Assembly (NCBI RefSeq): GCF_000772045.1
Contig: NZ_CP009754.1
Coordinates: forward strand, 2,728,001 to 2,792,000
Direction of reading: 5' to 3'
Source of the DNA: Streptomyces sp. CCM_MD2014
GTDB lineage: Bacteria > Actinomycetota > Actinomycetes > Streptomycetales > Streptomycetaceae
DNA length: 64,000 nt
Numbering within the stretch: position 1 is the first letter of the stretch; every line of letters starts with the position of its first letter. Below the pieces are notes generated by a model. The model had not been told where the DNA came from. It searched no databases and saw only the letters and a list, made by a program, of their open reading frames with translations. The translations under genes were made by a program, and so were the position numbers. Below are positions 50,683 to 59,324 of this stretch, in pieces.

Positions 50683-52101
50683 ATGCCCGCACCGGCCTCC
50701 GGCCCAGCATCCCAGACACCCGTCAACCCCCGGTCACGGGTCCTCGTCGCCAGCCTCATGGGCACGACGATCGAGTTCTACGACTTCTACATCTACGCGA
50801 CCGCCGCCGTCCTCGTCTTCCCGAAGCTCTTCTTCCCGAGCAGCGACCCCACCACGGCACTGCTGTCGTCGTTCGCGGTCTTCGGCGCCGCGATGGTCGC
50901 CCGGCCGATCGGCGCCGTCTTCTTCGGGCACCTCGGTGACCGGCTCGGCCGCAAGAAGACGCTGGTCGTCTCGCTGCTCACCATGGGCATCGCCACCTTT
51001 CTCATCGGCGTGCTGCCCACCTACGCGCAGGCCGGCTGGGTCGCCACCGCGCTGCTGGTGCTGATGCGGCTCGCGCAGGGCTTCGCGCTCGGCGGCGAGT
51101 GGAGCGGGGCCGCGCTGGTCGCGACCGAGAACGCGCCCCGGGGCAAGCGCGCCCTGTACGGCACCTTCCCGCAGCTCGGCGCACCGCTCGGCTTCATCAT
51201 CGGCAACGGCCTGTTCCTGATCATCGGGGCCCTGCTGCCGTCCGCAGGCGGCGCGGACCCCACGCAGCCGTCCGATGCCTTCACGAGCTGGGGCTGGCGC
51301 ATCCCGTTCCTGTTCTCCGCCGTGATGGTCGCGATCGGCCTGTGGGTGCGCTCGCGGCTCGTGGAGTCGACGGTGTTCGCCAAGACCCGGCAGGCCGGCA
51401 AGGTGCGGAAACTGCCGCTGGCCACGGTCGTCCGGGGCCACTGGAAGGAGCTGGTCCTCGGCACCTTCATCATGCTGGCGACGTACGTGCTCTTCTACCT
51501 GATGACCACGTTCTCGCTGAGCTACGGGCGTGCGGCGAAGGACGCCGACGTGCCGGGACTGGGGTACGGCTACACCACGTTCGTCCTGATGATGATCTTC
51601 GGCGTGCTGTTCTTCGCCGTGTTCACCCTGGTCTCCGGTCCGCTCGCCGACCGGTACGGGCGCCGTGCCACGCTGGTCTGGATCACCGCCGCGATCGTGG
51701 TCTTCGGTCTGGTCTGGGTGCCGCTGATCGGCCTGGGCACGCTCGGCGTGGTGCTGTGGCTGGTGCTCGGTTTCACGCTGATGGGCATGACCTTCGGCCC
51801 GATGGGCGCGCTGCTGCCGGAGCTGTTCCCGACGAGCGTGCGCTACACCGGCTCCGGCATCTCGTACAACGTCAGTTCGATCCTCGGCGCGGCCGTCGCC
51901 CCGTTCATCGCGGTGGCCCTGTGGGAGGCCGGCGACGGCTCGCCGTGGCTGGTCGGCGTCTATCTGTCGGCGATGGCCCTGCTGACGCTGACCGCCCTGC
52001 TGCTCGGCAAGGAGACCAAGGACGTCTCCCTGGACGAGGGCGAGCCCGACGCCGCCGAGGAGAGCCCCCGGGCGGACACGGTCGCCTCCTCCGCCCCCTG
52101 A
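50683..52101 (+). CDS. MHS-family metabolite:H+ symporter (MFS)
   Basis: A 472-residue 12-helix importer of the metabolite/H+ symporter group (ShiA, ProP relatives). MFS signature: GHLGDRLGRKKTL between helices 2 and 3, and ADRYGRRATL between helices 8 and 9. Helix 1 contains GTTIEFYDFYIYAT. It lies downstream of sdaA after a 122-base gap with a small palindrome (50600-50610). Substrate unknown; shikimate, dicarboxylates, proline and betaine are known MHS substrates. Start: ATG 50683 or GTG 50668. Confidence 0.88.
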   Translation: MPAPASGPASQTPVNPRSRVLVASLMGTTIEFYDFYIYATAAVLVFPKLFFPSSDPTTALLSSFAVFGAAMVARPIGAVFFGHLGDRLGRKKTLVVSLLTMGIATFLIGVLPTYAQAGWVATALLVLMRLAQGFALGGEWSGAALVATENAPRGKRALYGTFPQLGAPLGFIIGNGLFLIIGALLPSAGGADPTQPSDAFTSWGWRIPFLFSAVMVAIGLWVRSRLVESTVFAKTRQAGKVRKLPLATVVRGHWKELVLGTFIMLATYVLFYLMTTFSLSYGRAAKDADVPGLGYGYTTFVLMMIFGVLFFAVFTLVSGPLADRYGRRATLVWITAAIVVFGLVWVPLIGLGTLGVVLWLVLGFTLMGMTFGPMGALLPELFPTSVRYTGSGISYNVSSILGAAVAPFIAVALWEAGDGSPWLVGVYLSAMALLTLTALLLGKETKDVSLDEGEPDAAEESPRADTVASSAP

Positions 52102-52122
52102 TCCGTCCGGCGTTCACCACCG

Positions 52123-52156
52123 CCGTACGCCGGGCGCCCGCACGCCCGGCGTACGG
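52123..52156. terminator. Bidirectional terminator between the transporter and the M15 peptidase
   Basis: Perfect 14-bp stem (ccgtacgccgggcg with its complement), 6-base loop, in the 66-base gap between convergent genes. Confidence 0.85.
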
Positions 52157-52167
52157 TCGCCGGTGGC

Positions 52168-52902
52168 TCAGATCCCGCAGTTCGGGGCCGACCAGTACGG
52201 CGACGGGTCGAAGGCCACGTGGGTGTGGTCGTTGTGGCCGGGGTAGCCCGGGCCGAGGATCTCCGAGAAGCCGTGGGTCCTGGCCTGCTGGGCGAGCCGG
52301 CAGAAGCTGGGCGAGCCGGTGAGGTCGGCGGCGTCGCCGTAGAGGTGGCGGCTGGTGGACGAGCCGCCGACGGCGTTGTTGCAGGCGCGGGAGCGGAAGC
52401 CGCTGGAGATGGTGATCGGCACGTCGCCGAGGGCGTGCCGCATCGCCTCCAGCTTCCACATGGTCTTCAGGGCGTTCGACTTGGCGGTGGCCGCGGAGAC
52501 CGCGCCGCCGGACCAGTCGGAGTTGCACTTGTTGAGTTCCGCGTAGGTGAAGTGGACCGGGGTGCAGTCGGCGTCCTGGAGGGCGTAGATCTTGCTGAAG
52601 GTCGCGGGGCCCGCGACGCCGTCCGCGGCCAGCCCGTAGGCGGCCTGGAACTTCTTGACGGCGGCGGCGGTGCGGGCGCCGTACTGGCCGTCGTAGGCGA
52701 GCCGTTCGCCGGAGGTGACCCAGCCGGCGACGCGGATCTGCAGCTGCGTCACGTCGCCGCCGGAGGAGCCCTGGGAGAGGGTGCGGTTCCAGGTGTAGCA
52801 GGAGTCGGCGTGCGCGGCGGTGGCGGTGGCACCCACCCCGACCGCCATTCCAGCCATGAGCATGACAAATGAGAGAAGCAGGCGTGACACGCGTCTGAAC
52901 AT
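52168..52902 (-). CDS. Secreted zinc D-Ala-D-Ala carboxypeptidase (M15) with PG-binding domain
   Basis: A 244-residue secreted wall enzyme: Sec signal peptide (about 1-32, ending AAHAD), peptidoglycan-binding helical domain (GDVTQLQIRVAGWV...YDGQYGARTAAAVKKFQ), then an M15A peptidase with zinc residues in SRHLYGDAADL and HTHVAF. It is very like the classical Streptomyces albus G DD-carboxypeptidase. It trims D-Ala from stem peptides. Confidence 0.92.
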   Translation of the reverse strand: MFRRVSRLLLSFVMLMAGMAVGVGATATAAHADSCYTWNRTLSQGSSGGDVTQLQIRVAGWVTSGERLAYDGQYGARTAAAVKKFQAAYGLAADGVAGPATFSKIYALQDADCTPVHFTYAELNKCNSDWSGGAVSAATAKSNALKTMWKLEAMRHALGDVPITISSGFRSRACNNAVGGSSTSRHLYGDAADLTGSPSFCRLAQQARTHGFSEILGPGYPGHNDHTHVAFDPSPYWSAPNCGI

Positions 52903-53084
52903 CCCGGCCTCCCGACCGTCGAGTCGTCGTCCTGAACCGGAGCCCAGCGTGCGGCACCCGCGCTACGCGCGTCAATGGCGCCCGGGCGAAGGGAAGTCGA
53001 CGTTTCCGCCACCGACGGGGATCGCCCGTGTCATCGTGGGGAATAACCAACTCCCGTCCCCCCACAGCTCCTCAGGGAGGCCCC

Positions 53085-53642
53085 ATGCTGCGTGGCATCG
53101 ATGTCAGCGCCTACCAGTCCTCCAGCTACGACACCGACGGCCTCTCCTTCGTCTTCGTGAAGGCGACGGAGGGCCGTTCGTACGTCAACCCCAAGCTCTC
53201 GGCCCAGACGAAGCGGGCCCGTGACGCCGGACTCGTCGTCGGCTTCTACCACTTCCTGTGGCCGGGCAACCTCAGCGCCCAGGCCGAGTACTTCGTCTCC
53301 AAGGCCCCGGACCGCAAGGGCGACATCCTCGCCGTCGACTGGGAGACCAACGGCGAGGGCACGCACCCGAGCAACGCGGAGAAGGACAGCTTCATCAGGA
53401 AGGTGAAGGCGCTGCGGCCGGACAACCGGGTCGTCCTCTATGCCAACCGGCATTTCTGGCTCAACATCGACACCACCTCGTATGCCGGTGACGGTCTCTG
53501 GATCGCCGACTACGTCTCGGCGGGCAAGCCGCGCATCCAGGCGAAGTGGCGCTTCCACCAGTACACGGACGACCCGGTCGACACCAACGTGGCGGACTTC
53601 GCGAGCAAGGCCGCGCTCAGGGAGTGGGCCGAGAGCGCCTGA
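53085..53642 (+). CDS. GH25 (lysozyme-like) glycoside hydrolase without signal peptide
   Basis: A 185-residue GH25 domain: GIDVSAYQ at the N-terminus, FVFVKATEG, VGFYHFLWPG, and DILAVDWETNG with the catalytic Asp/Glu pair. It would cleave the MurNAc-GlcNAc bond. ATG 53085 follows agggagg, and there is no signal peptide and no wall-binding domain. Export would need another route such as lysis. It sits 180 bases from the divergent M15 peptidase start. Confidence 0.86.
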   Translation: MLRGIDVSAYQSSSYDTDGLSFVFVKATEGRSYVNPKLSAQTKRARDAGLVVGFYHFLWPGNLSAQAEYFVSKAPDRKGDILAVDWETNGEGTHPSNAEKDSFIRKVKALRPDNRVVLYANRHFWLNIDTTSYAGDGLWIADYVSAGKPRIQAKWRFHQYTDDPVDTNVADFASKAALREWAESA

Positions 53643-53651
53643 GGGCGGGCC

Positions 53652-54314
53652 TCAGCCCCGGAAGCCCGCGGGTCGCTCCGGGGAGGCCTCCGCCAGCGCC
53701 TTGGTGACGCCGTCGATGCCCTCGCGCAGGCCGTAGACCGGGGTGTCCGGCTGCTGGCGCCAGGAGTCGTCGATGCCGCCGGCGTCGACGGTGTCGAAGC
53801 CCAGCTCGTCGATCAGGGCACGGACCTTCGCCTTGGCCGCCTCGTCGTCGCCGGCCACCGGGAGCGCCATGCGGTCGGGTGCGCCGGCCGGACGGGGGCG
53901 GTCGAGGATGTCCTGGGCGTAGGTGCCGTTGAAGGCCTTGACCACCGGGTGGCCGAGGTGGCGCTCGGTCCAGCGGCTCTCGGTGAGCCCGTCGTCCTCG
54001 ATGGCGGCGATCCTGCCGTCCCGCTGCTGGGGGTAGTAGTTGCCGGTGTCGATGACCGCGACGCCGTCGGCCGCCCCGTCCAGGACGCCGGACGGCAGGT
54101 CCGGGATGCGCTTCAGCGGGATCGTGACGACCACGATCTCGGCGCCGCGCGCCGCCTCCTCCACCGGTACCGGGGTGGCCCCGGTCTCCTCGGCCAGTGC
54201 CGTGAGCGTGTGGGGTCCGCGCGAATTGGCGACGGAGACGTGGTGTCCGAGGGCGGTGAGCCGCCTGGTGAGGTTGCCGCCGATGTTCCCCGCGCCGATG
54301 ATGCCGATCTTCAT
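53652..54314 (-). CDS. NADP/F420-type oxidoreductase (NpdG-like)
   Basis: A 220-residue Rossmann protein: GIIGAGNIGGNLTRRL at the N-terminus, ANSRGP (NADP 2'-phosphate-type binding), and KAFNGTYAQDI. It resembles F420H2:NADP+ oxidoreductases and other NADP-dependent reductases. It is convergent with the GH25 gene. Substrate uncertain. Confidence 0.8.
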   Translation of the reverse strand: MKIGIIGAGNIGGNLTRRLTALGHHVSVANSRGPHTLTALAEETGATPVPVEEAARGAEIVVVTIPLKRIPDLPSGVLDGAADGVAVIDTGNYYPQQRDGRIAAIEDDGLTESRWTERHLGHPVVKAFNGTYAQDILDRPRPAGAPDRMALPVAGDDEAAKAKVRALIDELGFDTVDAGGIDDSWRQQPDTPVYGLREGIDGVTKALAEASPERPAGFRG

Positions 54315-54410
54315 GATGCTGACTCGCCTGGCCCTTCGGAGGTCGTGTCGTGCGGAGCCCGTCGGCTCGCGCCCATGACCCGCACCAACCTCCGGCCGGT
54401 TTGCCGTATT

Positions 54411-54456
54411 CCGGGAGGGGCGCCCGTCCGGGTGACCCGGCGGGCGCCCCTCCCGG
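54411..54456 (-). terminator. Strong 16-bp hairpin after the EF-hand gene
   Basis: Arms 54411-54426 and 54441-54456 are perfect complements; the 14-base loop holds its own small repeat. It lies directly past the EF-hand stop. Confidence 0.85.
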
Positions 54457-54466
54457 CACGTCGTCG

Positions 54467-54679
54467 CTACTTGTTCAGGTGGGCCCAGAACTCGTCGAAC
54501 GACAGCTTCTTGTCACCGTCGAGGTCACGGCTGGCGATGATCACCTCGGCCACCGACTCGGTGACGTTCCAGTCGCCGCCCTGGGCGAGCGCGGTCTTGA
54601 ACTCGGCCGCGGTGATGAGGCCGTCACCGTCCGTGTCGATCCGCTCGAACTGCTTGCGTGCTTCCTCGATGTCGGCCAC
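54467..54679 (-). CDS. Two-EF-hand calcium-binding protein
   Basis: A 70-residue calcium binder. Two canonical 12-residue loops: DTDGDGLITAAE (15-26) and DLDGDKKLSFDE (52-63). GTG 54679 follows aggggc; an upstream ATG (54703) adds eight residues. It resembles the CabB-type streptomycete proteins, from memory. No export signal. It may be a calcium buffer or sensor. Confidence 0.9.
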   Translation of the reverse strand: MADIEEARKQFERIDTDGDGLITAAEFKTALAQGGDWNVTESVAEVIIASRDLDGDKKLSFDEFWAHLNK

Positions 54680-54709
54680 CGGTCCGCCCCTCGTTTCGTG
54701 CATGGGTCC

Positions 54710-54727
54710 ATCTGACGCAGGTCAGAT
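54710..54727. promoter_or_regulatory. Palindrome upstream of the EF-hand gene
   Basis: atctgac-gcag-gtcagat, a perfect 7-bp palindrome 31 bases upstream of the GTG start. Probable operator. Confidence 0.6.
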
Positions 54728-54885
54728 TAACCGGCCGCCCGAGCGCCCAGCTCGGCGACCACCCACCCGAACCGTTCCTCGTGGGCCGACGGCGGCTGCG
54801 CGCCGTTCACGATCGCCGACGACTTCCGGCAGCGGGCGAGCCGGACGTCGGTCACCGCGGTGAGGCGTGGTGCGCCGATGGTCAT
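54727..54885 (-). pseudogene. Short ORF, possible remnant of a larger gene
   Basis: An open frame of 52 residues (ATG 54885, TAA 54727) codes for MTIGAPRLTAVTDVRLARCR and ends RFGWVVAELGARAAG. An in-frame TAG lies about 45 bases upstream. No ribosome site and no family was recognised. It is either a decayed gene tail or a chance frame. Confidence 0.3.
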
Positions 54886-54957
54886 GAGGCCGGTGCCGTC
54901 CTGGGTCAGGTCTGGGAGTCTGTGCTAGCCAGTGGGGGGAGACTCAAGGAGCGCGGT

Positions 54958-55599
54958 GTGGCGGAGAGCCTGCGGGACATTCTGGACGCGGCGGCGCGGG
55001 GCGTGTTCCCGGCGGCGGACGGCGGGACGAGCGTCGTGCCGCAGCACGGCCCACGGGACGCGGGGGTCGTCGCCTTCACGGCCCACTCGGTCGTCTTCAC
55101 CGACGACGCGGAGGAGGGGTGGGTGCGCAGGACGCTGGCGTCGCTGGACTGCGACCCGCTGGCCGCGACCATGAACTCCCGGTTCCTGACGGCCTTCGCG
55201 GAGCGCACCGGGCGGACGACGGACACGATCGACGTGCTGCTGACCGGGGCGCCGCTGACCGGGCGCCCCGAGGTGGCCCTGGAGGAGGTGGCCGATCCCG
55301 GGCATCCCCGCGTGGTCGCGGCCCGGCGGCGGCGCGACGAGGTACGGGTGTGGGCGGCGGACGGCGGGGTGCTGGTGCTGGGCCGCGGGGTCGGCGGGCG
55401 CCTGGAGGTCGCCGTGGAGGTGGCGGAGGGCGCCCGGCACCGGGGGCTGGGGCGGCGGCTGGTGACGGCGGCGCGGCGGCTGACCGGGGGTGAGGTCGTG
55501 TGGGCGCAGGTTTCGGCGGGGAACGCCCGCAGTCTGCGGGCGTTCCAGGCGGCGGGTTACCGGCCCGTGGGGTCGGAGGCGCTGTTCCTGCGCCCCTGA
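54958..55599 (+). CDS. GNAT-family acetyltransferase
   Basis: A 213-residue protein with a C-terminal GNAT domain; the acetyl-CoA-binding motif is EGARHRGLGRRLVTAARRL, then NARSLRAFQAAGYRPVGSEALFL. The N-terminal 100 residues (including FTAHSVVFTDDAEEGWVRRTLA and TMNSRFLTAFAERTGR) form a separate domain of unknown role. GTG 54958 follows aaggag. It is convergent with the ADP-ribosyltransferase. Confidence 0.85.
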   Translation: MAESLRDILDAAARGVFPAADGGTSVVPQHGPRDAGVVAFTAHSVVFTDDAEEGWVRRTLASLDCDPLAATMNSRFLTAFAERTGRTTDTIDVLLTGAPLTGRPEVALEEVADPGHPRVVAARRRRDEVRVWAADGGVLVLGRGVGGRLEVAVEVAEGARHRGLGRRLVTAARRLTGGEVVWAQVSAGNARSLRAFQAAGYRPVGSEALFLRP

Positions 55600-55615
55600 G
55601 GCGGGGCGGTCGGCG

Positions 55616-56230
55616 TCAGTGCCAGGGCTGGTAGTGCGGGTTGCTCTCGCACTCGCTCATGATCTCGGTCTTGGTCTGCCGGTCCACCGGACAGACGCCG
55701 ATGATGTACTTCCGCTGGATGCCGCCGGGGAAGGCGACCTCGACCTGGTCGGCCCACTTGTGGGTGTCGCCGATGGTCTTGTTGACGTCGATGCCGCCGG
55801 GGGCGTCGATGTAGTAGTTGTAGCCGGACTTGTACCAGGTCTTGTAGAGGTCGTGGTCGTAGGTCGTCGAGACGAACGGCGAGGGCTGGTTGACCAGGAC
55901 GTACTTCTCGACGTCGTACTGGCCGTTCTCGACGTCCTTGGCGTGGAAGCCCTCTTCGAAGACGACCTGGGGGCCGCGGCTGTCGCTGCGGTAGAGGGTG
56001 CCGCAGGTGGTGCGCCAGACCGGCTCCGGGGTGATGCGGTCGACGTCGACGCCCCGGTCGGCGGCGGCCTTGGTCTTGTCCTCGAACTGGGGGCAGGCCG
56101 GGGCGGCCTTGGCAACGGCGCCCGACGGAGCCGGGGCGGCTGCGGGGGCGGTGGCGGCGGTGGTGGCGAGGACCGCGGAGAGCGACAGGACGGCGGCGGC
56201 GGTCCGTCGGCGCAGGCGAGTGGTGATCAT
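55616..56230 (-). CDS. Secreted ScARP-like (pierisin-type) guanine ADP-ribosyltransferase
   Basis: A 204-residue exported toxin-like enzyme predicted to transfer ADP-ribose from NAD+ to guanine. A Sec signal peptide spans about residues 1-42 (KAAP after the cleavage region). Catalytic residues line up with the R-S-E scheme: Arg81 in TLYRSDSRGP, the STT motif (121-123) in FVSTTYDHD, and Trp159, Gln162, Glu164 in KWADQVEV. Four cysteines may form disulfides (46, 76, 180, 194). Length and residue numbers agree with ScARP/SCO5461 as I recall it. The substrate (nucleoside, nucleotide or DNA) is inferred from family. No immunity gene is evident. Confidence 0.9.
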   Translation of the reverse strand: MITTRLRRRTAAAVLSLSAVLATTAATAPAAAPAPSGAVAKAAPACPQFEDKTKAAADRGVDVDRITPEPVWRTTCGTLYRSDSRGPQVVFEEGFHAKDVENGQYDVEKYVLVNQPSPFVSTTYDHDLYKTWYKSGYNYYIDAPGGIDVNKTIGDTHKWADQVEVAFPGGIQRKYIIGVCPVDRQTKTEIMSECESNPHYQPWH

Positions 56231-56327
56231 GCGGATACGATCCCGGCTGCGGAGCGACGCGTTCCGGATTCTCACCCGTAGGTGGCGTGTCCGGTGAACG
56301 GACTTGCCTTCCGCGGCAGATGGGCTC

Positions 56328-56831
56328 TCAGCGGTCCACGACCCGCATCTCGAACCACGTGGTCTTCCCGCGCGGCAGCAGGTCCACGCCCCACCGGTCG
56401 GACAGCTTGTCGACGAGGAAGAGGCCGCGTCCGCTGATGTCCGTCTCCTGCACCGGCATCAGGCAGGGCAACCCCCGGGAGGGGTCGCGGACCTCGACCC
56501 GGATCCAGCCGGGGCGGCGGCGCATCTGGAGGCCGAAGACGCGGGCACCGGTGTGCCGTACGGCGTTGCCGACCAGCTCGGAGACGAGCAGGACGGCGTC
56601 CTCCGTGACCTTGGGGCCGAGCTTCCACTGGCGCAGGGCGACGACCTGGGCCAGCCGGCGGGCGGTGGCGGCGGACTCGGGGCGGGAGGGTAACGGAACT
56701 TCACGCTCCGTCGGGTTGCCGAACAGTTCCAGCGCCTTGAGCGCGCGCTCGTCCTCGACCGCCGGCGACCAGCGCGCCGCGGTCGCACGTCCGGCTCCCC
56801 GCGGCTGTTCCGTACCATCCAGCCCCGCCAT
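56328..56831 (-). CDS. RsbW-like ATP-binding (anti-sigma-type) protein
   Basis: A 167-residue GHKL ATPase with an N-box (SELVGNAVRH), G1 (VEVRDPSRGLPC) and G2 (GRGLFLVDKLSDRWGVDLL). Such proteins are anti-sigma-factor kinases or phosphatase partners in stress and development. ATG 56831 was chosen; the frame remains open to a TTG at 56990 but that part is Pro/Gly-rich. No sigma factor or antagonist is adjacent. Confidence 0.83.
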   Translation of the reverse strand: MAGLDGTEQPRGAGRATAARWSPAVEDERALKALELFGNPTEREVPLPSRPESAATARRLAQVVALRQWKLGPKVTEDAVLLVSELVGNAVRHTGARVFGLQMRRRPGWIRVEVRDPSRGLPCLMPVQETDISGRGLFLVDKLSDRWGVDLLPRGKTTWFEMRVVDR

Positions 56832-57137
56832 TCCCCCATCATGGCCGCCTTCGGGGGGCTCCGGGGCCGTTCCCGGGGAATAGGCCCCTGCGGGGACCGG
56901 GCGGGGTGACGGTCGATCGGCATATGCCACAGGCAGTTCGTGGCCCGAAACAGGCCCATTGACCTGCGGGAACGGCTCGGCCGGAGACAAGCGACGGACT
57001 CCCTCGACAAGGCGCGCTTAATGGTGCGTTAAGGCTGCCATAAACCGCCCCATCGAGGGACCCGGATCAGACATCGCGTCAACTGCAAGAGGTGCGGCGC
57101 GACTTCCCGGAAGACGGACGCCTCCCCCGCGCCGTCG
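56832..57137. other. 306-base region upstream of the RsbW-like gene
   Basis: The first part is a Pro/Gly-rich in-frame extension. The rest is noncoding and holds a ctta-a...t-taag palindrome (arms 57019-57023 and 57031-57035). Apart from this I see no gene or RNA. Confidence 0.5.
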
Positions 57138-57905
57138 TCAGAGGAACTTCGCCTTGCCGGGACCCTCTTCGACGAAGCTGCGCATCCCGCGCTCGCGGTC
57201 CTCCGTGGCGAACAGGCCCGCGAACCAGTTGCGCTCCACGGCGAGGCCGGTCTCGATGTCCGTCTCCAGTCCCGTGTCGATCGCCTCCTTCGCCGCGCGC
57301 AGGGCGATGGCGGGACCCTTCGCGAGCCGTGCGGCCCAGGCGTGCGCCTGCTCGTAGACCTCGGCGGCCGGGACCACCCGGTCCACCAGGCCGAGCGCCA
57401 GCGCCTCGTCGGCCCTCACCTGACGGCCGGTGAAGATCAGGTCCTTGGCCTTGGAGGGGCCGATCAGCCGGGACAGCCGCTGGGTGCCGCCCGCGCCCGG
57501 GATCAGGCCGAGCAGGATCTCCGGCTGGCCCAGCTTGGCGTTCTCGCCGGCGATGCGGAAGTCGGCGCAGAGTGCGAGCTCGCAGCCGCCGCCCAGGGCG
57601 TACCCGGTCACCGCGGCGACCACCGGCTTGGGGATGCGGGCCACCGCGGTGAAGGAGTCCTGCAGGGCACGGGACCGCGCGATCATCGCCGCGTGGTCCA
57701 TCACCTGCATCTCCTTGATGTCCGCGCCCGCCGCGAACACCTTCTCGCCGCCGTGGATCACCACGGCGCGTACGTCGTCGCGCCGGGTGACCTCCTCGGC
57801 CAGCTCCTTCAGCCGGTCCTGGGTGGCGACGTCCAGTGCGTTCATGGGCGGGCGGTCCAGGCGCAGCGTGCCGACGCCGTCCGCGACTTCGAGATGTACG
57901 GTCAT
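57138..57905 (-). CDS. Enoyl-CoA hydratase/isomerase
   Basis: A 255-residue crotonase-fold enzyme hydrating 2-enoyl-CoA in beta-oxidation-type pathways. Oxyanion-hole and catalytic residues: FAAGADIKEM, GYALGGGCELAL (Glu) and GQPEILLGLIPGAGGTQRL (Glu). ATG 57905. No other fatty-acid genes are adjacent. The exact substrate is unknown. Confidence 0.92.
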   Translation of the reverse strand: MTVHLEVADGVGTLRLDRPPMNALDVATQDRLKELAEEVTRRDDVRAVVIHGGEKVFAAGADIKEMQVMDHAAMIARSRALQDSFTAVARIPKPVVAAVTGYALGGGCELALCADFRIAGENAKLGQPEILLGLIPGAGGTQRLSRLIGPSKAKDLIFTGRQVRADEALALGLVDRVVPAAEVYEQAHAWAARLAKGPAIALRAAKEAIDTGLETDIETGLAVERNWFAGLFATEDRERGMRSFVEEGPGKAKFL

Positions 57906-57972
57906 GCTCCGCAGGTTAGCGGGCGTTCACGTGCGGTGGGGTTGCGGGTGCCGCCGGGCTTTGGGCGCGTTG

Positions 57973-59169
57973 TTACGCCTTCCACTTCTCCCAGGACATG
58001 TTCCAGCCGTTGAGGCCGTTGTCCGGGGCGATGGTGGCGTCCTCGGAGTTCTTGACCACGACCACGTCGCCGATGAGCGAGTTCTCGAAGAACCAGCGGG
58101 CCGGAGCGTCCTTGTCCCAGCCGCCGCGCACGTCGCGCAGGCCGATGCAGCCGTGGCTGGTGTTGCGGTTGCCGAAGGCGTCGCCGCCCCAGTAGTTGCC
58201 GTGGATGAAGGTGCCGGAGGTGGACAGCCGCATCGCGTGCGGGACGTCCTTGATGTCGTACTCGCCGCCGTAGCCGACGGTGTCGCCGTTCATGCGGGTC
58301 ACCGCGAGCCGTTCGGTGATGACCATCTGGCCGTTCCAGGTCTCGTAGCCGGGGGCGCCGGTGGTGACGGGGATGGTCTTGACGGTCTTGCCGTCCCGCA
58401 CGACCTTCATCGTGTGCTTCTTGGCGTCCACGACGGAGACCTGGCTGCGGCCCACGGTGAAGGAGACCGTCTTGGCCTGCTTGCCGTAGACGTCGTCGCG
58501 GCCCTCGACGCCGTCGAGGTTGAGGTCGACGGTGACCTTGGTGCCGGCCTTCCAGTACTTCTCGGGGCGGAAGTCGAGGCGGTCGTTGCCGAACCAGTGG
58601 CCCTCGACCTCGACGGCCGGCTCGGTCTTGACGGTGATGGCCTTCTCGACGTCCTCCGGGTTGGTGATGCCCCGGGTGAAGCGGATCGAGAACGGCATGC
58701 CGACGCCGACCTTCGAGCCGTCCTCCGGCGTGAAGGTGCCGATGAAGGTGTTCTTCGGCGTCAGGGTGGTGAAGCGGGAGTCCTCGGCGGCCGTGCGGCC
58801 CTCGGAGTCCTTGGCGACCGCGTGCACGGTGTACGTCGTGGAGGCGGCCAGGTGGGTGGACGGCGTCCAGGTGGCGCCGTCCCCGGATATCTTCCCGTCG
58901 ACCTTCGCGCCCTTGCCGTCCTTGACGACGACCTCGGTGAGCCTGCCCTTCGACGCGCCGACCTTCAGGGCGCCGCTGGTGTCGACCGCCTCGGCGCCGT
59001 TCTTCGGCGCGATGGTGACGACGGCCTCGGACTGCTTGCTCTGTGCGGCGGTGGCGTCCTTGGCCTTCTCTCCCCCGCCGTCCCCGGCCCCCGAGCCGCT
59101 CCCACCGCATGCGGTGACGGTCAGCATCAGCAGCCCGATCGCCGCCCCCGCTATCGGACGCACCTTCAC
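57973..59169 (-). CDS. L,D-transpeptidase lipoprotein 1 (Ig-like + YkuD)
   Basis: A 398-residue lipoprotein (signal ending LTVTAC), Ser/Gly linker, two Ig-like beta domains and a YkuD catalytic domain with the Cys motif SHGCIGL and the upstream His in FIHGNYW. It forms 3-3 crosslinks in peptidoglycan outside the membrane. C-terminus APDNGLNGWNMSWEKWKA is Trp-rich. GTG 59169 follows gagggg. Paralogous to the next gene. Confidence 0.93.
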   Translation of the reverse strand: MKVRPIAGAAIGLLMLTVTACGGSGSGAGDGGGEKAKDATAAQSKQSEAVVTIAPKNGAEAVDTSGALKVGASKGRLTEVVVKDGKGAKVDGKISGDGATWTPSTHLAASTTYTVHAVAKDSEGRTAAEDSRFTTLTPKNTFIGTFTPEDGSKVGVGMPFSIRFTRGITNPEDVEKAITVKTEPAVEVEGHWFGNDRLDFRPEKYWKAGTKVTVDLNLDGVEGRDDVYGKQAKTVSFTVGRSQVSVVDAKKHTMKVVRDGKTVKTIPVTTGAPGYETWNGQMVITERLAVTRMNGDTVGYGGEYDIKDVPHAMRLSTSGTFIHGNYWGGDAFGNRNTSHGCIGLRDVRGGWDKDAPARWFFENSLIGDVVVVKNSEDATIAPDNGLNGWNMSWEKWKA

Positions 59170-59324
59170 TTCGTCTCCCCTCGCCGGGCCTGGTCCGGCC
59201 CCCGCCCCAGTGCGCTCGCGCGCGCACTGGCGCATCGTAACCGCAGGCCAAAGGGTTGCGGGACAGGTGAATTGTCACCGTTCCGTACCGAGTTGGCGGC
59301 CGGGGGACGAGAGGGGCGGCCGCG

